A stretch of DNA of 64,000 nt from Thermoguttaceae bacterium (lineage in GTDB: Bacteria; Planctomycetota; Planctomycetia; Pirellulales; Thermoguttaceae), in NCBI GenBank assembly GCA_017405595.1, contig JAFRAC010000019.1, forward strand, positions 59,894 through 123,893. Direction: 5' to 3'. The notes under the pieces were generated by a model. The model was not told where the DNA came from. It did not search any database and was given only the letters and a program-made list of their open reading frames with translations. Made by a program: the position numbers and the translations under genes. How positions within the stretch are numbered: position 1 is the first letter of the stretch; every line of letters begins with the position of its first letter. Of this stretch, positions 9,031 to 17,357 are shown piece by piece.

Positions 9031-10410
9031 TTACTTATCTCCGACGGTTCCCAGTTCGGTCAGGATTGCCGCCGAGGCTTCGATGCCGAGGAAGAAGTCG
9101 CGCAGGGTGAAGAATTCGTTCGGCGAATGGATGCCGTCCTCTTCAAGACCGAATCCGGCGAGGATCAGGTCGGCGCCGAGCCGGTCCTTCACTTTGGTAA
9201 CGATCGGAATCGAGCCGCCGTCGCGGAGAAAGAGGGGGGCCTTCCCGTACACCGAAGCCAGGCCGCGCGCCGCCGCCTGAATATAGGGGCTTTCGAGCGG
9301 AATGACCATTCCGCCGGCTCCGTGCTGAAATTCAAGGTTCATCCGGATTCCCTCCGGAAGACGGGCGCGGAAGAATTCTTCGAGCGCGCGGGTGATCTTT
9401 TCCGGTTCCTGATTCGGGACAAGGCGGAACGTGAATTTCGCGGAAGCCTGCGCGGGGATGATCGTCTTGCCCCCTTCCCCCTGATAACCGCTTGTCAGGC
9501 CGTTGATATCGAACGAGGGGCGGGCGCCGCGCCGTTCCACGACGGTATATTCGCTTTCCCCGAAGGAAGCGTCGAGCCCGATCGCTTCCAGTGCCTCGGC
9601 CTCGTCGAACGGGCGTTTCGCCAGTTCGGCGCGTTCGGTTTCGGAAAGGGGGAGAACGTCGTCATAGAAACCGGGAATCTGAATTTTGCCGTCGCTGCCG
9701 AGCACGTCGCTGAGCATCGCGCAGAGCGCCTGCGCCGGGTTGCGGACCGAACCGCCGTATAGCCCGGAATGAAGGTCGCGGTTCGGACCGGTGAGCGTCA
9801 GCTCATAGCCGACGACGCCCCGCAGTCCGTAGGTGATTCCCGGCTGGTCGGCTCCCGGTTTATCGGTGTCGCTGACCAGGATCACATCGGCGCGGAGCAG
9901 ATCGCGGTTTTCCGCTTTTTCGAGGAACGCCGAAAGGGCGGTGCTGCCGATCTCCTCCTCCCCTTCGAGGATGAACTTCACGTTGAGCGGAAGCCGGCCG
10001 CCGGCCGCCAGGAGGCTCATGACCGCGAAAACGTGGGTGAGTGACTGGCCCTTGTCGTCGTCGGCGCCGCGGCAGAAGACTTTTCCGTCGGCGATCGTCG
10101 GTTCAAAGGGAGGTGTGCGCCACTGGCCGACCGGATCGACCGGCTGCACATCGTAATGCCCGTAAATGAGGACGGTCGGTTTCCCCGGCACTTCCGGCGA
10201 ACGCGCGAAAACGAGCGGGTTCGTTTCCGTCTCGATGAGACGCGCGTCGAACCCGATGCCGCCGAGCGTTCCGGCGAGCCAATCCGCCATCCGCCGTATA
10301 TCCGGCTTGTGTTCGGATTCGGCGCTGACGCTCGGAATGCGGAGCGCCTCGAACCACTTTTCGAGAAAGGCCTGTCTGTTTTCGCGGAGATACTCCTGGA
10401 GAGATGCCAT
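9031..10410 (-). CDS. M20 family metallodipeptidase
   Basis: A 459-residue zinc dipeptidase of the M20/M28 clan, cytoplasmic, hydrolysing small peptides. The metal and catalytic motifs are all present: IYGHYDVQPVDP supplies the first His and Asp, CRGADDDKGQ the bridging Asp, ILEGEEEIGS the catalytic Glu pair, and VSDTD the next ligand. A dimerisation domain (about residues 200-360, with DLHSGLYGGSV) follows, and a late GGSIPIV segment. The start is taken at 10410 because the family begins at about this point (ASLQEYLRENRQAF); a longer frame would run into gltX. The gene lies 19 bases after gltX on the same strand, so the two are likely one operon. Substrate specificity (carnosinase-like or broader) is not resolved. 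Confidence 0.92.
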   Translation of the reverse strand: MASLQEYLRENRQAFLEKWFEALRIPSVSAESEHKPDIRRMADWLAGTLGGIGFDARLIETETNPLVFARSPEVPGKPTVLIYGHYDVQPVDPVGQWRTPPFEPTIADGKVFCRGADDDKGQSLTHVFAVMSLLAAGGRLPLNVKFILEGEEEIGSTALSAFLEKAENRDLLRADVILVSDTDKPGADQPGITYGLRGVVGYELTLTGPNRDLHSGLYGGSVRNPAQALCAMLSDVLGSDGKIQIPGFYDDVLPLSETERAELAKRPFDEAEALEAIGLDASFGESEYTVVERRGARPSFDINGLTSGYQGEGGKTIIPAQASAKFTFRLVPNQEPEKITRALEEFFRARLPEGIRMNLEFQHGAGGMVIPLESPYIQAAARGLASVYGKAPLFLRDGGSIPIVTKVKDRLGADLILAGFGLEEDGIHSPNEFFTLRDFFLGIEASAAILTELGTVGDK

Positions 10411-10429
10411 GGGGGTGCCTGTTTTGTGT

Positions 10430-12103
10430 TTATGTGTTGAGAAGGGCGAGTGCGCGGTCGATCCGTGTGAGTGTACGGGCGGGGCCGAGGAGCTCGAGCG
10501 CTTCGAACATCCCGATCCCGACTCCTTTCCCCGTGGCGGCGACACGCAGCGCGTGAATCAGCTGCGCCGGTTTGATCTGCTTCTCTTCGATGAACTTCAT
10601 GAACGACTCCTCGAGCGGTTCCGGGGTGAACTCGCTTTCCGAAAGGGCGGCGAGCCGGCCGCGGTACTCGGCCAGAAGCGCCGGGGCGGCTTCGTCTTTG
10701 AGAAGGCGCTTTTCCCAGGCTTTTTCGTCGATCGCAAATTCGGTATCGCTCTCGAAAAACTCCGTGAAATCGAGAATGTCGCCCGAGACCTTGATCCGAT
10801 CCCCCGCGGCCTTGATGAGCCCGCGAACGAGCGATTCGACCTGTTCGGGGGAGATGCCGGGATGGTTCGCCAGTGCGAGACGGGTATCGGCGGGGAAGAG
10901 GTCGGGCAGATCCGAAAAAGCGCTCTTCCCGGCATAGGGACCGTCGAGCGGTTTGAGCCACCCGGCGGCGACCAGGTACCGGAGAATGCGGGCGTACTTT
11001 TCGTCCTGGGAGATGGCGTTCATATGCTTCTCCTGGAAGGCAAAAAGCTTTGCCGGATCGAACGACGCCGCCGATTTGGTGACCCCTTCGAACGAGAAGA
11101 GATTCACCAGTTCGGCGGGGGTGAAGAACTCGGATTTGTCGTCGAGCGCCCAGCCGAGGAGCGCGAGGTAGTTCAGAATCGCTTCGGGCAGGTAACCGGT
11201 CTGCCGGTAAAAATCGACGATGACCGGATTGAACCCGTCGGCGGTCGTCGCCAGGCCGACCCGGTCGGCGATCCCTGTTCCCTGCCGGACGAGTTTGGCG
11301 AAATCGTTGTTCTTTAGGTATTTGTCGAGTTTCCGTTTGCTCAGTTTCGTTTTGCTTCCCGGTTCGGCGACGAAGGGGAGATGGGCGTATTGGGGAAGGG
11401 GAATCCCCAGACTTTGCGCGATGAAGATCTGGCGCGGCGTGTTCGAAAGGTGCTCTTCGGCGCGGATCACGTGGGAGATCCGGATGTCGTCGTCGTCGAC
11501 CACGTTCGCCAGATGGTAGATGAACGAGCCGTCGGCACGCTGGATCACGTGGTCCTGTTCGGTTGCCCAATCGAACTCGACATCGCCGCGGATCAGGTCG
11601 TGGATCACGAGTTTCCCCTCACGCGGCATCTTCAGGCGGACAACGCCGCTGCGCCCTTCAGCTTCGAACCGTCTTCGGTCGTCCTCGGTTTCGGCCGCCC
11701 ATCGGCGGCTGTAGACAAACGTGCGTTTGGCGGCGACAGCCTCTTCCCGCTCTTTTTGGAGCTCTTCCGGCCGGGCGTAGTCCCGGTAGGCGAACCCGCC
11801 GGCCAGGAGCTTGTCGACCGCCGCCTGGTATTTGCCGCTGCGCTGCGACTGGTAATACGGTCCGTACGGCCCGCCGACCCCCGGCCCTTCGTCCCACTCG
11901 ATGCCGAGCCATTTCAGCCCGTCGAGAATCGGCTGGAGCGCTTCTTCAACGTTCCGGGTCTGGTCGGTATCGTCGATCCGCAGAATGAATTTGCCGCCGT
12001 TCTTCTTCGCGAACAGGTAGCAGAAAAGGGCGGTACGTACCCCGCCGATATGGAGGTAACCGGTCGGACTGGGGGCGAAACGGGTGCGGACTTCGGTTGT
12101 CAT
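10430..12103 (-). CDS. gltX: Glutamyl-tRNA synthetase
   Basis: A class I aminoacyl-tRNA synthetase that charges tRNA-Glu. The 557-residue protein opens with TRFAPSPTGYLHIGG, the HIGH-type motif, near residues 7-21. An LRIDDTDQTR segment follows, typical of GluRS. The KMSKS equivalent is SKTKLSKRK in the middle of the protein. The length is longer than the usual 470-500 residues; the excess lies in the C-terminal anticodon-binding half. Whether this enzyme is discriminating or non-discriminating cannot be told here. A TATAAT box on the minus strand about 145 bases upstream may be its promoter. Confidence 0.95.
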   Translation of the reverse strand: MTTEVRTRFAPSPTGYLHIGGVRTALFCYLFAKKNGGKFILRIDDTDQTRNVEEALQPILDGLKWLGIEWDEGPGVGGPYGPYYQSQRSGKYQAAVDKLLAGGFAYRDYARPEELQKEREEAVAAKRTFVYSRRWAAETEDDRRRFEAEGRSGVVRLKMPREGKLVIHDLIRGDVEFDWATEQDHVIQRADGSFIYHLANVVDDDDIRISHVIRAEEHLSNTPRQIFIAQSLGIPLPQYAHLPFVAEPGSKTKLSKRKLDKYLKNNDFAKLVRQGTGIADRVGLATTADGFNPVIVDFYRQTGYLPEAILNYLALLGWALDDKSEFFTPAELVNLFSFEGVTKSAASFDPAKLFAFQEKHMNAISQDEKYARILRYLVAAGWLKPLDGPYAGKSAFSDLPDLFPADTRLALANHPGISPEQVESLVRGLIKAAGDRIKVSGDILDFTEFFESDTEFAIDEKAWEKRLLKDEAAPALLAEYRGRLAALSESEFTPEPLEESFMKFIEEKQIKPAQLIHALRVAATGKGVGIGMFEALELLGPARTLTRIDRALALLNT

Positions 12104-12478
12104 AGGCGATCCTTTATCGAACTGTTCCGAACCGGATTCCGCGCGGAACCGGCTTCCGGAACCCGGGGAAACGGCATGCCGGCGCTCCCCGTTTTGACGG
12201 CATCAGAAACAATCCCCCTTCCGGTTCCCCCCGCGATTGCCCTTCATTATACCCCCGAAACCTTAAACGTCCATATTTTCCCGATTCCGCCGGGACGGGC
12301 GTTTCTTTTTTCCCCTTGAAAAAACCGGTTTTTCCGCCTAAGATGGCAAAAATTTGGTCCGGAAAGGGGGGAACCGCCCCTTTTCTCTTTTTCCCGAAAA
12401 ATTTTCCGCAATAAAGAGGGCCTTTCGGCAACAGTACCGATGAGGCCCAAGTCTTTCGGATCCGGAGTAACTGAAAAC
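12104..12478. other. Divergent intergenic region between gltX and sigma factor
   Basis: This 375-base gap lies between divergent genes. It holds a minus-strand TATAAT at 12251-12246 suited to gltX, without a clear -35 box. It also has several T-rich and A-rich runs and no convincing reading frame. Confidence 0.45.
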
Positions 12479-12997
12479 GTGACATCACCATCGATCGACT
12501 GGGAGAAGGTCCTGCTCGAAAGCGAACCGCAGATCCGTTCGGTCATTCACCGTTACGGAGCCCGTTCGGCCGAAGAGATCGACGACATCTTCCAGAATGT
12601 CTGCCAAATCGCGATCGGCCACCGCGATCCGGTGCAAAACCCGGCGGCGTGGCTCAGCGGCGTGGCGGCCAAGCAGGCCCAGAATTACTGCCGAAGCCAG
12701 GGGCGGTACAACAAATATGTCGGTATCTTCCGGCAGGATTTCAGCAGCGGCGGCCGGTCGGACGAACCGGATCCGGTGGAATTCCTCCTTCAGGAAGAGC
12801 GGCATCGGTTCGTCCGCGAGGCCAAAGGGCGTCTTTCTTCCGGAGACCAGGAAATCCTTTCTCTGAGCTTTGAAAAAGGCCTGAGTTACAAACAGATTGC
12901 CGAAAAGCTTGGTATTTCGGTCGATGCCGTCACTTCCCGGCTGCATCGGGCGAGGCGTGCCCTTAAAAGGGAGCTTGAACAATATGGACAACAATAA
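12479..12997 (+). CDS. ECF-type RNA polymerase sigma factor
   Basis: A 172-residue sigma-70 family factor of the extracytoplasmic function type. Region 2 covers about residues 15-75 (EEIDDIFQNVCQIAI, then PAAWLSGVAAKQ). Region 4 is the C-terminal helix-turn-helix, with LSYKQIAEKLGISVDAVTSR followed by HRARRALKREL. I prefer the GTG at 12479 because GGAG lies about 11 bases upstream; an in-frame ATG at 12440 would add 13 residues without a visible ribosome-binding site. The 3' end overlaps the next gene by 14 bases, which implies translational coupling to the presumed anti-sigma factor. The signal it responds to is unknown. Confidence 0.9.
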   Translation: MTSPSIDWEKVLLESEPQIRSVIHRYGARSAEEIDDIFQNVCQIAIGHRDPVQNPAAWLSGVAAKQAQNYCRSQGRYNKYVGIFRQDFSSGGRSDEPDPVEFLLQEERHRFVREAKGRLSSGDQEILSLSFEKGLSYKQIAEKLGISVDAVTSRLHRARRALKRELEQYGQQ

Positions 12998-14081
12998 CCT
13001 CAGTACACTCTCCGACGAAGAGATTTTTCGCCTGGAACTGCTCGCCGACGGCGAACTCGACGAAGACGCGCGCCGCGAGCTTCTTCTCCGTCTCGATCAG
13101 ACATCCGACGGATGGCGTCGATGCGCCTGCGCGTTTCTCGAAAATCAATGTTTCCGCGAAGCGTTTCAGCGCGCCCCCGCCGCCGAACCGGCCGAACCCG
13201 GCTCGCCCCAAATTGAGCGGAACAGCCTTTGGAAATCGGTCAGCTCGGCCGGGCGGTTCCCAAAGGTTTCGGCGCGGCATTCTTCTCCCCGGGCCGAGGG
13301 CGCGGCCGCATTTGAACCGGCCGAAGAGCCGGTTTTCTCCCCCGTTCTCCTCGCCGGCAAAACCGAACGCGAACCGGCGCCGAAAACCGGCTCCTTCTGG
13401 AAACCGGCGTTCATCTCGGCGGTCTGCCTTTTGATCGCGTCGCTGGCGCTGGTCGAGTATCGCCATCAGGCTGCCCGCCGCGAGTTTGCCGAGACGCATT
13501 ACACCGGTGTACTGCAAGACCTTTACGCTCCCGGCAGCATGGCCGAAAATGCTGACGCGGCCCGGTCCGCTGACATTGACCAGATTCCTGTTATCGCCGA
13601 ATCCGAGCCGGCGCCTGCGGCCGAAGAGGCCGAAGAAGCGGCGGCGCCCCTTGTTGCCGCGGTCTCTTCGGTTCCCGCCGAGCCGGCCGCCGGTTCCCTT
13701 CCCGCGGGCGAACCGTTTTCCGCGCCCTTTTCCGATGTCCGGGCAAACGCTTCCGTCCCTTCCGCCGGAGGGATCCCGGTTGCCGCGAAGTCTCTCGGCC
13801 GACTCACTCCCGCCGGCCGCCCTGCCGAAAAGGTGCGCCACATCACGATCCGCCGTCCCGGCGGGCTCGACGAAATCTCGGTTCCCTGTGTTGAAGCCGA
13901 ATCGTACGTTTCCGACAATTCCGCCGCCGAAGCGCTGGCGAACAATTACCGCGAAGCGGGCTGTCAGGTCGAAACGCTTCACGAAGAGCTGAAATTTCAG
14001 CTGAAGAACGGGAAAACCGTGATTGTCCCCGTAGATACCATAGATGTTCAGCACGCGCCGCCGGTCACGCATTTTCTCTGA
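12984..14081 (+). CDS. Membrane-anchored anti-sigma-like protein
   Basis: The 365-residue product has a short acidic N-terminal domain (ELLADGELDEDARRELLLRL) and then DGWRRCACAFLENQCFREAF, a motif I associate with planctomycete anti-sigma proteins. A linker to residue 138 follows, with one membrane helix at about 141-158. The rest, beyond residue 160, is a Pro/Ala/Glu-rich periplasmic region ending in a small folded part with GGLDEISVPCVEAESYVSD. The gene overlaps the sigma factor gene by 14 bases and precedes a PDZ protein. The anti-sigma role is inferred from architecture and position; the classical HxxxCxxC zinc motif is not intact. Confidence 0.75.
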   Translation: MDNNNLSTLSDEEIFRLELLADGELDEDARRELLLRLDQTSDGWRRCACAFLENQCFREAFQRAPAAEPAEPGSPQIERNSLWKSVSSAGRFPKVSARHSSPRAEGAAAFEPAEEPVFSPVLLAGKTEREPAPKTGSFWKPAFISAVCLLIASLALVEYRHQAARREFAETHYTGVLQDLYAPGSMAENADAARSADIDQIPVIAESEPAPAAEEAEEAAAPLVAAVSSVPAEPAAGSLPAGEPFSAPFSDVRANASVPSAGGIPVAAKSLGRLTPAGRPAEKVRHITIRRPGGLDEISVPCVEAESYVSDNSAAEALANNYREAGCQVETLHEELKFQLKNGKTVIVPVDTIDVQHAPPVTHFL

Positions 14082-14146
14082 CCGGCATGTTCGAAAGCAA
14101 ACGAATCTTTTCCCGGCCAGGCCGGGCAGAATGAGAGAGGTATACG

Positions 14147-15271
14147 ATGTTGAAGAAAACGATTCTTGGTTTTGGAGTTTTAGGTCTTCTGCTTGCCGGA
14201 AGCGCGTGGGTTTCCGGTCAGACGAAACCGTTGAAAGCCGTCTTTCCGCGGCTCTTTGTCGCCGATGAAACGGTTCCGGAGGCGGAACAGGCCGATCCGC
14301 TGGTGACCCTTGAGCCGCAAATCGATCCCGGCGCCAATGTCCAGAGTTACTCGGTGATCACCGAAAACCGGATCGGACCCGACGGGAAACGGGTTCAGAA
14401 GAAAAAGGTCTGGCAGAACGGTACCCTGGTCGAAGAGAAAGAGGAAGTGATCGAGGGGGAAGATGACCAGCTGAGCGCCGAAATCGACGGCCAAACGTTC
14501 CCCGGAATGATTTCCCGTTCCGAACAGAACGGCGGATTCTTCGGACTCCCGGGGAACATGGACGAGATGCTCCGCGGCATGGAAGAGAACCTTCAGGGAA
14601 TGGAAGACCGGATGAACGCGCTCCGCGCCCAGATTCTCCAGGGAACGGATGCCGGTTTGGCGGGAGCGGCCGATGCTTTTGATGCCAACGGCCTTTTGAA
14701 CCAGCGCGATGATGTCAACGCCCGCCGCGCCGAAATTCTCCGCCGGAACGGGCTTGCCGCCCCCCTGGCGCTGAGCGAGTATTGGATCGGCGCCTCGGTC
14801 TCCCCGGTCTCCGATGATACTGCGTATCAGCTTGGCCTCGCCGACGGCGAAGGGCTTCTCGTCCGGGAAGTGGTGCCTGACTCTCCCGCCGAAAAGGCCG
14901 GACTGCAGAAGTACGACATCCTCCTTGAAATCGGCGGGCAGCCGGTTGCCAGTGCGGCGCAGATCGGGCAGATTGTCGATGAGGCGAAAGACGCTTCTCT
15001 GACCGTTTCGTATATTCGGAAAGGGGAAAGGCAGACGGCCGAGCTGACGCCGGAAAAACGTCCCGCTCCCGAGACGGCCGCCGCCGAAAATCTCCAGAAT
15101 TTCCAGCAGAGCTTTCAGCAAAACCTCCAGCAGGCCTTGCCTCAGCGCGAGCAGATCCGTGTGGTTCGTCCCGGCATGATTGTTCCTGACGAGTCGGCCG
15201 AATCGGCCGGTTCCGCCGAACCCGCCGGCGAAGTCGCTCTGCCGCAGGCCGAACAGCAGCCGCAGGAATAG
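14147..15271 (+). CDS. Secreted PDZ-domain protein
   Basis: The 374-residue product starts with a signal peptide (LGFGVLGLLLAGSAWVSGQ). A polar region with a Met/Glu-rich helix (NMDEMLRGMEENLQGMEDRM) follows. A PDZ domain lies at about residues 205-300, with GLLVREVVPDSPAEKAGLQK and DILLEIGGQPV as the typical peptide-binding and loop segments. The tail is Gln/Pro/Glu-rich. No protease domain accompanies the PDZ, so it probably binds peptides or C-termini in the periplasm rather than cutting them. A GAGAGAGG-type ribosome-binding site precedes the ATG. It sits 65 bases after the anti-sigma gene and may be the sensor or effector of that pathway; this is inference. Confidence 0.8.
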   Translation: MLKKTILGFGVLGLLLAGSAWVSGQTKPLKAVFPRLFVADETVPEAEQADPLVTLEPQIDPGANVQSYSVITENRIGPDGKRVQKKKVWQNGTLVEEKEEVIEGEDDQLSAEIDGQTFPGMISRSEQNGGFFGLPGNMDEMLRGMEENLQGMEDRMNALRAQILQGTDAGLAGAADAFDANGLLNQRDDVNARRAEILRRNGLAAPLALSEYWIGASVSPVSDDTAYQLGLADGEGLLVREVVPDSPAEKAGLQKYDILLEIGGQPVASAAQIGQIVDEAKDASLTVSYIRKGERQTAELTPEKRPAPETAAAENLQNFQQSFQQNLQQALPQREQIRVVRPGMIVPDESAESAGSAEPAGEVALPQAEQQPQE

Positions 15272-15312
15272 GCCCCTCGGAAACCCGGCCGCTCTTTTTT
15301 GCGGAAAGAAAC

Positions 15313-15351
15313 AAAAAGCCGCTTTCCTTAACCGGGGAAAGCGGCTTTTTT
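15313..15351. terminator. Rho-independent terminator between PDZ gene and fucP
   Basis: A 12-14 base stem (AAAAAGCCGCTTTCC pairing with GGAAAGCGGCTTTTT) has A and T runs on both sides, so it can end transcripts from both convergent genes. Confidence 0.9.
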
Positions 15352-15367
15352 CAAGGAGGGAACCGGT

Positions 15368-16810
15368 TTACGCTTCTTCGGTCTGGCGGGTGATAAAGAA
15401 CGCGTAGAAGCCGACAACGGCGAACCCGGCCGCCGGCACCAGGTAAGTGAGCGCAATCGAGCCGGTCTTGTCGGAAAGAAGTCCCTGTACCTGTGTCAAG
15501 AGCGCCGCGCCGGCGATCGCCATCACCATGCCGGACCCGCCCATCTTGAGGTCTTCCCCCAGCCCCCGTGTGCCGAACGCGAAAATGGTCGGGAACATCA
15601 GCGACATACAGCCGGTAATCCCGATCAGGGTATAGACCCCGCTCAGACCCGGCCGCAGAGCCGTGTTCAGGCAGAAGAGGATCGCGAAAAGGGCGAGAAT
15701 CGAAAGAATGGTCGAAGGCTTCAGAAATTTCATCAGGCCGGTGCAGACGAACCGCATCACCACAAAGAGGATCAGCGAAAGAATGTAATACGTCGCCGCC
15801 GCCTGTTCGGCGGTTTTCGGCAGGAACGCGTTAAAGTGAATCAGATCGCAGACCTTGTAGAAGCAGGCCGAGACCGGTTCAAGATGGCGGAGCGCCTCGA
15901 CCCCTCCGGTTTCGAGTACCGCGTTCAGGTCGAGCGCGGCGATACAGTAGCGGATGGCGAACGACCAGGTGGCGATCTGCGCGCCGACATAGAAAAACTG
16001 CGCGATCACTCCCCAGACATAGTTCTTGTTCCGCAGAAGCCGGCCCCAGGTGGCGGTAAAGTCGATCCGTTTATCCTCTTCTCGCAGACGGGGCATCCGG
16101 GTAAAGAGGATCAGAAGCCAGGTCGCCAGCAGGATCAGCCCGATTGTGCCGTAGGTGAACGAAATCGCATGGAGCTCCCCTGTCCGCACTCCGGCCAGCG
16201 CCTCGGCGGTCATCTGCCCGCGCTGCTCCTCGGAAAGGGGATTCAGCTGCGAAAGGATGAACATTTGGCTGACCGCCACCCCCACAATCGAGCCGACCGG
16301 ATTAAATGACTGCGAGAAGTTGAGCCGCCGCGCCGCCGTTTCGGGGGAACCGAGCGCGCAGATGTACGGGTTACACGCTGTCTCGAGAACCGAAAGGCCC
16401 GCGAACGTGATCAGGATCGCGACCAGGTAAAAGAGGTAGCAGAGGTTCGGCATCGCCGCGGTCAGGCAGGCGGGGAAGAAAAGGAGCGTGCCGGTCACGT
16501 ACATCCCCAGCCCGAGGAGAACCCCCGCCTTAAACGTAAAGCGTTTCATGAACATCGCGCCGGGAATGGCGAAACAGCCGTAACCCAGCGCGTAGCAGAC
16601 AACCTGAATCCACGCCGTTTTCCCGTCGTTAAAGCTCATGATCCGCTTGAACGCCGCCAGAAGGGTGTCGGTCATGTTGTTCGCCAGCCCCCACCAGGCG
16701 AAAAGGGTGGTCAGGAGAATGAACGGCCAAAGGACTTGAAGCGGAATCACCTGCCCGCTTTTCTGAAAGGAGGGGGCCGGTTCGCACGCGCGCTGATCGT
16801 TTTCGGACAT
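15368..16810 (-). CDS. fucP: FucP-type L-fucose:H+ symporter (MFS)
   Basis: A 480-residue major facilitator with 12 predicted membrane helices, importing L-fucose or a related sugar with protons. Family hallmarks include FILLTTLFAWWGLANNMTD near the N-terminus, AWIQVVCYALGYGCFAIPG, and ETACNPYICALGSPETAARRL followed by NFSQSFNPVGSIVG. A segment with LGEDLKMGGSGMVMA lies near the C-terminus. The length is a little above the usual 430-440 residues because of a longer loop in the middle. No fucose isomerase or kinase is adjacent. The exact sugar is uncertain; glucose/galactose members share the family. Confidence 0.88.
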   Translation of the reverse strand: MSENDQRACEPAPSFQKSGQVIPLQVLWPFILLTTLFAWWGLANNMTDTLLAAFKRIMSFNDGKTAWIQVVCYALGYGCFAIPGAMFMKRFTFKAGVLLGLGMYVTGTLLFFPACLTAAMPNLCYLFYLVAILITFAGLSVLETACNPYICALGSPETAARRLNFSQSFNPVGSIVGVAVSQMFILSQLNPLSEEQRGQMTAEALAGVRTGELHAISFTYGTIGLILLATWLLILFTRMPRLREEDKRIDFTATWGRLLRNKNYVWGVIAQFFYVGAQIATWSFAIRYCIAALDLNAVLETGGVEALRHLEPVSACFYKVCDLIHFNAFLPKTAEQAAATYYILSLILFVVMRFVCTGLMKFLKPSTILSILALFAILFCLNTALRPGLSGVYTLIGITGCMSLMFPTIFAFGTRGLGEDLKMGGSGMVMAIAGAALLTQVQGLLSDKTGSIALTYLVPAAGFAVVGFYAFFITRQTEEA

Positions 16811-16869
16811 GGTTTCTTATTCTTTCCGGGTAAAGGATCGTCATATCAGGGAGAGTGAATTCCATACCC

Positions 16870-16897
16870 CATTATAGCAAAATCGGCTCCTCCTCAA
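16870..16897 (-). promoter_or_regulatory. Probable fucP promoter
   Basis: On the minus strand TTTGAG (16897-16892), a 16-base spacer and TATAAT (16875-16870) are preceded by TGC, giving an extended -10. It lies about 60 bases before the fucP ATG. Confidence 0.6.
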
Positions 16898-16970
16898 AAT
16901 GCATTAGGCCGGTTTTGGCGGAATCGTCTGAGACAAATTTGCGAAAGATACTTTACGTTGTCATCGATAG

Positions 16971-17010
16971 ACCTCCTATGGTAAATAACCATGATTCTAC
17001 CATAGAAGGT
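16971..17010 (-). repeat. Interrupted inverted repeat with three ATGGT/ACCAT units
   Basis: The arms CTATGGTA (16976-16983) and TACCATAG (16998-17005) extend to ACCT/AGGT with one mismatch. A third unit in the loop (ACCAT at 16988-16992) allows a competing smaller hairpin. It sits 40 bases downstream of the thioredoxin-like gene. No T run follows, so it is not a simple terminator; it may stabilise the mRNA end or be a protein-binding site. Confidence 0.45.
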
Positions 17011-17049
17011 GCTGACCGTCAGCCATTTACAGAAATTCTGTCACAGACC

Positions 17050-17283
17050 CTACTTCTCCAATATGCGCCGCATTTCATCGGCGGAAGGGACCCTTCCCGA
17101 AACACGCAGGGTGCCGTCAACCAGAAGCGCCGGAGTGCTCATCACGCCGAGCGCCACAATTTTTTCGATTTCGGTCACCTTTTCGAGCTTGTAATCGAGT
17201 CCGAGCGACTTGGCCGCCGCGTCCGAAACTTCAGCCAGTTTTCTGCATTTCGCACAGCCCGTTCCGAGAATCTGAATCAACAT
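17050..17283 (-). CDS. Small thioredoxin-fold redox-active disulfide protein
   Basis: A 77-residue protein resembling the redox-active disulfide protein 2 family (glutaredoxin-like). The CxxC active site is CAKC at residues 10-13, after MLIQILGTG. A cis-proline region, VMSTPALLVDG, follows, with a strand LRVSGRVPS. There is no signal peptide. It ends the arsR-permease operon on the minus strand, 74 bases after the permease. In such operons the protein is thought to reduce or hand on a thiol-reactive substrate; this is inference from context. Confidence 0.85.
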   Translation of the reverse strand: MLIQILGTGCAKCRKLAEVSDAAAKSLGLDYKLEKVTEIEKIVALGVMSTPALLVDGTLRVSGRVPSADEMRRILEK

Positions 17284-17357
17284 TGTCTCTTTATCCTTTC
17301 CATCTCCATAACCAACGATTGACTAAAAATATGCGATACGGCTCCAATACTCACGTG

